From assembly GCA_937925845.1 (NCBI GenBank), contig CALAML010000040.1, positions 1 to 64,000 on the forward strand: a stretch of 64,000 nt of DNA, written 5' to 3'. The notes beneath the pieces were generated by a model. The model ran no database searches. It worked only from the letters and a program-made list of their open reading frames with translations, and was not told where the DNA came from. The translations under genes and the position numbers were made by a program. The stretch is from an uncultured Acidimicrobiales bacterium. GTDB lineage: Bacteria > Actinomycetota > Acidimicrobiia > Acidimicrobiales > CALAML01. Below are positions 57,461 through 64,000 of the stretch, one piece after another (position 1 is the first letter of the stretch; each line of letters begins with the position of its first letter).

Positions 57461-58657
57461 CTAGGTTCGACGCTCCCATTCTGTGGCCCGCTCCGGCCCG
57501 AGTTCGGCCAGTTGCTCGGCCCGGATGCGCTCCCGCTCGGCTCGCCGGGGGTGGTTCAGGCCTTCGCCGATCACCGCCTCTCCGGGGTCACACACCACAA
57601 AGCGGCTGAGTCGCTGGGCGGTCGGCGATAACCCGGACCAGGTCTCGCGCGACATCGACCGGATTAGTGCCTCCGATCGAAACCACGGGGCCATGAACTC
57701 GACATTCGGCATGGCCCGGACCTCCCTCGACAAGTTGGGGGTGCCACCGTGCCAGCACCGAGCGTCTCGGATGATGGCCGACCCGGCGGGCAAGGGGCAC
57801 ACCGTCGACAGGCGCATCCATTCCGGTTCATCGGCGAGCGCCGGTATCGGTGCCCTCGACCGGTGGCTGCCGGGAACGATCCGAATCGGGCCGTTCTCCG
57901 GGGTGAGAGCAACCATGGCGAAGTTGATGTGGACCACCGGGCTCGGTAGATCCCGCATCGAGACGCCACCCACCGGATCGTGGAGCTCGGTCCAGACATT
58001 GTCGGAGTGCAGACCCTGGTATTCGATGGCGCCGGGCAGGGCGAGATCGCCACCGCTGCCATACACGATGTAGTCGGCGCTGCCGAAGATCGATTGCAGA
58101 ATCGGCGTGGTGGTGGGCAGGTCGATCAGCTGAGTCCACTCCGGGCGGTGAAACATATGGCGTGACACGGAGGTGCCGCCAAAGGAATAACGATGGGGGA
58201 GACCTCCGGCTCCACCTCCCACGGCGCCGTCGGGGTCGGCGGCCTGAAGAGCAGCGGTAACCTCCGCGGTCGCCGCCTGCAGCACCGAAAGCTGAACCTT
58301 GTCGAGAGCGTCGACGATGGCGACAAAACCGTCGCGGTGGAACAGCTCGGTAGCCCGATCCACGTCGCCCGGTGCGACCACGTCGAGGCCCGGGATCCCG
58401 TTGCGCTCGTTCAGCCGTTGGCGGAGGGCCACCACTCCGGGATCGTCGTAGGCTCGGGTCCAGCCGTGGCAGCGGGGGTCGCCAGCCACCAGGTTGCGGT
58501 GCTCGGGTGTGGTCTCGATGTCGATCTCGGAGACGGGTGTGGCCAGGCCGAGGGCGTTGTCGTTGGTGGTCGGCTCTGCTTGGGCGGCTCGATTGTGAAA
58601 GCCGTTGGGCGGGACCGCGGCGTTCCAGCCAAAAGCCGTTTCGGATGTCGCGGTCAT
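57461..58657 (-). CDS. phytanoyl-CoA dioxygenase-like protein
   Basis: FHRDGFVAIVDAL; QGLHSDN…HINFAMVALTPENGPIRIVPGSHRSRAP; IIRDARCWHGGTPNLS. Confidence 0.78.
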   Translation of the reverse strand: MTATSETAFGWNAAVPPNGFHNRAAQAEPTTNDNALGLATPVSEIDIETTPEHRNLVAGDPRCHGWTRAYDDPGVVALRQRLNERNGIPGLDVVAPGDVDRATELFHRDGFVAIVDALDKVQLSVLQAATAEVTAALQAADPDGAVGGGAGGLPHRYSFGGTSVSRHMFHRPEWTQLIDLPTTTPILQSIFGSADYIVYGSGGDLALPGAIEYQGLHSDNVWTELHDPVGGVSMRDLPSPVVHINFAMVALTPENGPIRIVPGSHRSRAPIPALADEPEWMRLSTVCPLPAGSAIIRDARCWHGGTPNLSREVRAMPNVEFMAPWFRSEALIRSMSRETWSGLSPTAQRLSRFVVCDPGEAVIGEGLNHPRRAERERIRAEQLAELGPERATEWERRT

Positions 58658-59148
58658 GGCCCATCCGGCGGGGCGGACTCTGGGCGAAGTTCGAACTCGC
58701 CGAGCAGCACCGTCACCGGCAGCGGCGCCTGGCCCTGGTAGAAGAATTCGCGGAAGCGGCTGAAGCGGCCGTCGTGTTCGGCGGCCAGCTCGGTGTCGTC
58801 GAAGTCGATCTCGTAGTAGCGGCTCCAGCCGTTGGCCTGGGCTGCGGCGTCGGCGGCGTCGAGATCGGGGACAGCAAACACCACCCCGCTCACCCCTTCC
58901 CCATGGGCTTCGAGATGATCGCGGATCGGACTCGTGTCGGCCTCGGGCAACGGGGCAACCAACTCCACACCGGCGTCGAAGTTCATGGCCACCCGCACGC
59001 CAAACGCCCGACCGCGATCCGTGGTGGTCTCAGAAAACGCTGAGCCAAGCAGTGCCGAGTAAAACTCGATGCCCGCCTCAAGGTCCCAGACAGCCAGCAC
59101 CACCCGGTTAACCCCCTGCTGACGCCGGAACGGTTGCAAGCCATACAT
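58654..59148 (-). CDS. VOC (glyoxalase/bleomycin-resistance) family protein
   Basis: NRVVLAVWDLEAGIEFYSALLGSAFSET; GVVFAVPDLDAADAAAQANGW. Confidence 0.85.
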   Translation of the reverse strand: MYGLQPFRRQQGVNRVVLAVWDLEAGIEFYSALLGSAFSETTTDRGRAFGVRVAMNFDAGVELVAPLPEADTSPIRDHLEAHGEGVSGVVFAVPDLDAADAAAQANGWSRYYEIDFDDTELAAEHDGRFSRFREFFYQGQAPLPVTVLLGEFELRPESAPPDGP

Positions 59149-59155
59149 AGGCTAG

Positions 59156-60364
59156 TTAACCGCGGGTGAAGGCTGGGCTGTCGTTTTCGGGGATGGTGTC
59201 GATCGGGGTTTGGACTTCGCCTAGGGTTGGGCCGACCTCGGCGGCCAGTGGCGCCAGCTTGTCGAGATCGAAGCCGTAGACGCCAGCGGCGTTTTCCGAC
59301 AGCAGCTTGCGCAGGTCGATGTCGCTGTAGGTGTTGAAACTGTTGGCGATGGCCTCTCGGGAATGGGGCGAGCAGCCTTCGTCGTGGGGGTAGTCGCTGC
59401 CCCACATCACCCGGTCAACACCGAGTTCAGCGATGGCCAGACCATCTGACGGAGCCGGGAAGCTGGCGCCGACCCAGCAGTTGTTGTGGAAGTAGTGCGA
59501 CGGCTTCTGGGGCAGAAACTCGTCGACCTTAAACTCGAGTTCACCGACTTTGCCGGTGCGCTTGGCCTGCTCCCAGAAGGTGTCCATCCGGTCCAGCGCG
59601 GCCGGCAGCCAGGCCACCCCCTGCTCGGTCATCACAAACTTGAGGTTCGGGAATCGGTCGAAGACGCCGGTGAGGATCAGGTGCCAGATGCTCCGGTTGG
59701 AAAAGAACGGCACCTCCATCAGCATTAGGAAGGGCACCGCCATCGTTCGGCCATAGGAGGGGAGTCCACCACCGCCATGTTGGGTGACCACCAGGTCGAG
59801 ATCGGCACACACCTCCCAGAGTCGGTCGTATTCGCCGGTGAAGAAACCAGGGAGATCGGCGTCGGGCGGGATGGCCGGGATCATCAAGCTGGTGAAGCCG
59901 GCCTCGGCGGCCCACTTGGCCTCTTCGATGGCGTCGTCGAGGTCGTTGAGGAACACCTGAGCCAAGCCGCGGCGACGATCGGGCTGCTCGGCTATGAAGT
60001 CCACCATCCAACGGTTGTGGGCCCGAATTCCGGCCATGCGTTTTTCGTAGCTGCGCTCACTCGGCGGCCGGGCGATCAACTGGCCGGTCGGGAAGAAGGG
60101 CGGGATGGTGTTGGGGAACAGGACCTCGCCAACGATGCCCTCGGCGAGCTGTTCAGTGTCGCGGCGCTCGGTGTCCCAGCTGCGGGTCTTCTTCTCGCTG
60201 TTGAGGTCGGCGAACGGATTGGCGTACTTCTCGGCCCAGGCGTCGAACTCGTCGTGCCACTCCGAAGCCAGATAATCCCGGTAGACCTGCTTTGGGGCGC
60301 CGCAATGGCTGTCAGCGGTGATGACGGTCAGGCGCTCATCGGCTGCGGTCTGGGTGTCGGTCAT
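59156..60364 (-). CDS. amidohydrolase family protein (ACMSD-like)
   Basis: LTVITADSHCGAPKQVYRDYL; GLAQVFLNDLDDAIEEAKWAAEAGFTSLMIPAIPP; VDRVMWGSDYPHDEG. Confidence 0.88.
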   Translation of the reverse strand: MTDTQTAADERLTVITADSHCGAPKQVYRDYLASEWHDEFDAWAEKYANPFADLNSEKKTRSWDTERRDTEQLAEGIVGEVLFPNTIPPFFPTGQLIARPPSERSYEKRMAGIRAHNRWMVDFIAEQPDRRRGLAQVFLNDLDDAIEEAKWAAEAGFTSLMIPAIPPDADLPGFFTGEYDRLWEVCADLDLVVTQHGGGGLPSYGRTMAVPFLMLMEVPFFSNRSIWHLILTGVFDRFPNLKFVMTEQGVAWLPAALDRMDTFWEQAKRTGKVGELEFKVDEFLPQKPSHYFHNNCWVGASFPAPSDGLAIAELGVDRVMWGSDYPHDEGCSPHSREAIANSFNTYSDIDLRKLLSENAAGVYGFDLDKLAPLAAEVGPTLGEVQTPIDTIPENDSPAFTRG

Positions 60365-60519
60365 GGTGGTGCCCTTTTTTTGGGTGTGGTCCGGCCCTGC
60401 GGTGTCACACACTGCTCCAATACTCAGCGCCCTCATCATGCCACGAATCGACGGCGCTGCCTCAAGCCCTAAGGCTCTTGGAGAACGACTCCGCCTGCCC
60501 GACTGGCTGGCCGGCCGGG

Positions 60520-60663
60520 AACCGGGTCTATCCAGGGTCTGACCCCGATCGCGCCCGGTTTGGAGGCGGGTGCGGTGCCGGCTGGATGGGAGGTTGGTTG
60601 ATCTGGCGGGGGTTTTGGTGGAACCGGTTCCGTTCGGGGTCAGACCCCGCTCGCGCCCGGTTC
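60520..60663. repeat. two palindromic repeat units with GGGTCnGACCC core
   Basis: AACCGGG…AGGGTCTGACCCCGATCGCGCCCGGTT (60520-60560) and GAACCGGTTCCGTTCGGGGTCAGACCCCGCTCGCGCCCGGTTC (60621-60663). Confidence 0.85.
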
Positions 60664-60676
60664 TGGCCAGCTTCGG

Positions 60677-61693
60677 CTACTGCGGTTCGCCGACGTTGGT
60701 GGGGCGGGGGTCGGGACCCCAGGCCGGGATCGGGGCGTACACCACCGGACGGCGGGCAGCGAGCGCGATCTCCCAATCGCGGGGCCAGGCGTTGCCGGTA
60801 CAGCCAGCCAGGCCGCCGGTCTGTTGCTCCATCACCGCGGCGGCTGCACCCGGAAACGGGCACCGTGGCACGGGGTGGCGCTGGCCGATCAGGTGGCCAA
60901 CCTCGTGGTTGACCAGGTAGCCGCGATAGTCAGCCAGCTCCGCATCCCAGTGGTCGACCGCAGAGCGCCACCGGCTGGCGTTAAGGGCAACGATCGGGCC
61001 GTTCTGGCAGCTGGCGAAGCTTCCGGTCCGCAGCGGCAGACAAAGCTGATCGACCTCCGGCCCCTCGGCCAGGATGACCTGATAGGTGGCGGTGTCGTCG
61101 GCAACAAAGGTGAAGCCGGCCCGAGGCCAGCTCCTCGGATCGTTGAGGATCGCCATCATCGTTTGGGCCAGATCAGCCGAGGCGAAGTCGTCCACCCGGG
61201 ACTCGATGCGTATCCGAACCTCCTGCGGGCTCCCATCCGGACCGGGTTGGCCGAGATCAAACATCGGTGTGCCGTCGGGCAAGGTCTCCACCACGGTTGG
61301 CTGCGGAGCAGCAAGCTGTTCCTCCGTGACCGGCGGAACAGAGGTTGTGGTGGTGGTCGTCGTCGTTGTCGTGGTGGTGGAGGAGGACGAAGTGGTGGTG
61401 CTCGACGTTGTCGCCGCGGTTGTCGAAGTCGTTGACGGCGATGACGTGGAGGTGGTCGAGGATGTCGACGGAGCGTCGGCGTCGTCATTCGAATCACCAT
61501 CGGCGTCGGCGTCGGCTTCGGACCCATCGAGGTTGGGCTGATCCGCTCCCGATGCGTCATCGGTGGCGTCGCCGCAGGCCGCCAGGAGGAACAGCGAGGC
61601 GACGAGCACCGCCAAGAGGGCCAGCGAGTCATAGGCGGTGCTCGGCTTCGAAGAATTGGTGGTGGGGAGATGCCAAAAAGGCCGCATGCTCAC
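60677..61693 (-). CDS. DUF3152-like secreted zinc-metalloprotease-type protein
   Basis: Lipoprotein/signal-like N-terminus LFLLAACGD; Ser/Thr-rich linker; GYLVNHEVGHLIGQRHPVPRCPFPGAAAAVMEQQTGGLAGC. Confidence 0.85.
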   Translation of the reverse strand: MSMRPFWHLPTTNSSKPSTAYDSLALLAVLVASLFLLAACGDATDDASGADQPNLDGSEADADADGDSNDDADAPSTSSTTSTSSPSTTSTTAATTSSTTTSSSSTTTTTTTTTTTTSVPPVTEEQLAAPQPTVVETLPDGTPMFDLGQPGPDGSPQEVRIRIESRVDDFASADLAQTMMAILNDPRSWPRAGFTFVADDTATYQVILAEGPEVDQLCLPLRTGSFASCQNGPIVALNASRWRSAVDHWDAELADYRGYLVNHEVGHLIGQRHPVPRCPFPGAAAAVMEQQTGGLAGCTGNAWPRDWEIALAARRPVVYAPIPAWGPDPRPTNVGEPQ

Positions 61694-61803
61694 GAAACGC
61701 TCGCCTCATCATCGGGGGACTCCACAGAGTACTGAGCTGCCCGTGCATCCCGAAGTCGCCCAGCGACTCGAGTGCAACCGAGCGACAACGCGCCACCAGA
61801 AAA

Positions 61804-61853
61804 GTTGGGGGTTTCCCGGGTCAGACGCCCAAAGCCGCCAACTGTTGTTGGCT
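61804..61853. repeat. palindromic repeat, copy F
   Basis: AGTTGGGGGTTTCCCGGGTCAGACGCCCAAAGCCGCCAACTGTTGTTGG. Confidence 0.7.
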
Positions 61854-61960
61854 GAATTGGCGGTGCGAAAGATGCATTTTCGGATTTCTTTCATCCGGGT
61901 TTCGAATAGGTCCGTAGACCCTGCACCCACAACCCCAACCCCGAGATTGGATCCCCTGCC

Positions 61961-62566
61961 ATGAAAAAGTTCATCGCAATCTTCACCGCTTTGTGTGTCG
62001 CCCTCACCTTGTCCGCCGTCGCTTCGGCCAGCGGCAACAACAACAATCGCAACCGCACCATCACCGACTTTGTCGTTGCCAAGGGCGGCGACTTCGACAA
62101 CCACCCGGGCGACTACGACATTCTCAAGACCGCAGTGGTCACCGCTGGTTTGGCTGACACCCTCGCCAACGCGGAGGCTGACTTCACCCTCTTTGCCCCG
62201 AGTGACAGGGCCTTTATGAAGCTGGCCAGGGATCTCGGTTTCCAGGGCAACAGCGAAGCCGCAGCCTGGAACTTCTTGGTGACCCAGCTCACCGCCCTCG
62301 GCGATGGTGACCCGATCCCGGTCCTCACCAACGTGCTCCTCTATCACGTGGCCCCTGAGGCCATCTACCTCGATGCCCTCTTCTTCGACACCGATACCGT
62401 TGCCACCGCCCTCGACGGCGCCTCGCTCACCAGCAACCGCTCGCGGTTGGTCGACGCCGATCCCGATCTTGTCGACGCCAAGGTGCTCTACCGTCGCTCC
62501 AACATCCCGATGCGCAACGGTGTGGTGCACGGCATCGACCGGGTCATGATCCCGCTCGACCTCTAG
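61961..62566 (+). CDS. secreted fasciclin (FAS1) domain protein
   Basis: Signal peptide MKKFIAIFTALCVALTLSAVASA; LKTAVVTAGLADTLANAEADFTLFAPSDRAFMKL; LLYHVAPEAIY; VVHGIDRVMIPLDL. Confidence 0.92.
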   Translation: MKKFIAIFTALCVALTLSAVASASGNNNNRNRTITDFVVAKGGDFDNHPGDYDILKTAVVTAGLADTLANAEADFTLFAPSDRAFMKLARDLGFQGNSEAAAWNFLVTQLTALGDGDPIPVLTNVLLYHVAPEAIYLDALFFDTDTVATALDGASLTSNRSRLVDADPDLVDAKVLYRRSNIPMRNGVVHGIDRVMIPLDL

Positions 62567-62719
62567 AGAAAAACTTCTCCGCCCGCTGAGGTAACCCCGC
62601 CGCTCGGGGTCCCGTTTACGCAACGGTGGCGATCTCAGCACCAGGCTCGGCCCGTCCTTCCGGGGGCGGGTCGAGTCGCGTACGTCCGCCGTTGTGCTGA
62701 TCGGTTAGCGTCGCGGCCG

Positions 62720-64000
62720 ATGTCTCCCGCCCCAAGCTCCGCCGACACCGATGCCGACAACGACGAAGTCTCCAACCGTCATGCCGCCAACGACGTAGTT
62801 TCCAACAATCACGCCGCCATTGATATCGGCACCAACTCCTTCCACCTGCTGGTGGCCGAGGTGGGTGACAGCGGCGAGTTCAGCGTCCTCACCACCGAGA
62901 AAGAAACGGTGCGACTCGGCGACAGCCCGGGTGACATCCGCGAGCTGACGCCGGACGCCATCGACCGGGGTGTTGCCGCCCTCGATCGGTTCAAAGCCAT
63001 CGCCGACAGCTTCGACGCTCAGGTGTACGCCGTTGCCACCAGCGCCGTGCGTGAGGCCGACAACGGCGCCGACTTTGTGCGGCGCGTGGAAATCGAAGCC
63101 GGTATCCGCATCGATGTCATCTCCGGCACGGAGGAAGCCCGGCTGATCCACCTCGGCATCCTTCAGGCTCTGCCGGTCTTTGACCAGCAGCTCTTGATGG
63201 TCGATATCGGCGGTGGCAGCACCGAGTTTCTCGTCGGCCGCTCCGGGCGCCGAATGGAAGCCCGAAGCCTACGGATCGGTCACCTCCGGCTCACCAACCG
63301 CTTCTTCCCCGGCGGGGTGGTGGAGAAAGGCTCGGTAGCGGCCTGTCGCGAGTACGTGCGCGCCTTCCTGGTGCCGGCGATCAACGCCATGGCGCCCCTC
63401 GGCCACGACGTGGCGGTGGGGTCCTCCGGCACCGCAGAAGCGCTGGGCGACATGATCCGGCTTCGCACCCACGGGGAAGCGGTCGGGGCTGGCCTCGACA
63501 CGGTGATCACTGGACAAGGCCTGGACGGGGTGCTGGAGGAACTTGTCGCCTGGCCGAACCCGGCCGAGCGAGCCAAAAACGTTGACGGCCTCAGCAAGAA
63601 GCGGGCCGACGTGATCGTCGGTGGAGCCATCCTGCTGAGCGAGATCTTCACCGCCTTCGGGATTGAGTCCATGGTTACCAGCCCTTACGCGCTTCGCGAG
63701 GGGGTTCTGCTCGATCGCACCCTCGGGCTCGAATCGGGCAAGGAACGATTGGCCGACCTGCGCCGCCTCTCGGTTCTGGAGATGGCCGAAGCCTTCGAAG
63801 AAGACGTCACCCACGTACAGCAGGCCACCCGATTGGCCCTTGCCATCTTTGATCAGCTGCAGGACCGGCACGGCCTCGGCATCGAGGACCGTCAGCTGCT
63901 TGAGGCAGCCGGACTCCTCCACAACGTGGGCCTCTTCGTATCGCACGCGGCCCACCACCATCACAGCGAATACATCATTCGCAACAGCGACCGCATCGCC
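62720..64000 (+). CDS. Ppx/GppA phosphatase family protein, 3' partial (runs off window)
   Basis: Read directly (not in ORF track because the stop is outside): …AAIDIGTNSFHLLVAEVGDSGEFSVLTTEKETVRLGD…VYAVATSAVREADNGADFVRRV…LMVDIGGGSTEFLVGR. Confidence 0.93.
   Translation, partial: MSPAPSSADTDADNDEVSNRHAANDVVSNNHAAIDIGTNSFHLLVAEVGDSGEFSVLTTEKETVRLGDSPGDIRELTPDAIDRGVAALDRFKAIADSFDAQVYAVATSAVREADNGADFVRRVEIEAGIRIDVISGTEEARLIHLGILQALPVFDQQLLMVDIGGGSTEFLVGRSGRRMEARSLRIGHLRLTNRFFPGGVVEKGSVAACREYVRAFLVPAINAMAPLGHDVAVGSSGTAEALGDMIRLRTHGEAVGAGLDTVITGQGLDGVLEELVAWPNPAERAKNVDGLSKKRADVIVGGAILLSEIFTAFGIESMVTSPYALREGVLLDRTLGLESGKERLADLRRLSVLEMAEAFEEDVTHVQQATRLALAIFDQLQDRHGLGIEDRQLLEAAGLLHNVGLFVSHAAHHHHSEYIIRNSDRIA

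Overview
GC-rich actinobacterial chromosome segment, probably from an Acidimicrobiia-like lineage (inferred from gene content: many acyl-CoA dehydrogenases, F420-type LLM oxidoreductases, SDRs, CaiB and MaoC proteins). It is densely coded, with about 46 supportable CDS. Modules include an ABC transporter, two lipid or branched acyl-CoA catabolic clusters (one with AtuA plus a biotin-dependent carboxylase pair), a two-component system, a YeiH-type exporter with a divergent LysR regulator, P450, Fic, sulfatase, and Ppx/GppA running off the right end. No rRNA, tRNA, CRISPR or transposase gene was recognised. The most interesting signal is two genes that the ORF track truncates because each contains an in-frame TGA that looks like selenocysteine: a HesB/IscA-like small protein (30640-30936, TGA at 30727) and selenophosphate synthetase SelD (39351-40394, TGA at 39405, context SHGAG-U-GCK). 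Each has a stem-loop just 3' of the TGA resembling a bacterial SECIS. Other notable items are a 53-nt palindromic intergenic repeat family (two copies bracket an FkbM methyltransferase gene) with a related 3 x 61-bp tandem array, two other palindromic repeat families with GGGTCnGACCC-type cores, a TTCACCT..GAGGT motif family flanking a four-gene segment, several palindromic operator candidates, a hairpin overlapping a Shine-Dalgarno sequence, and an unusual secreted repeat protein. All calls were made by reading the sequence; no database search was run.
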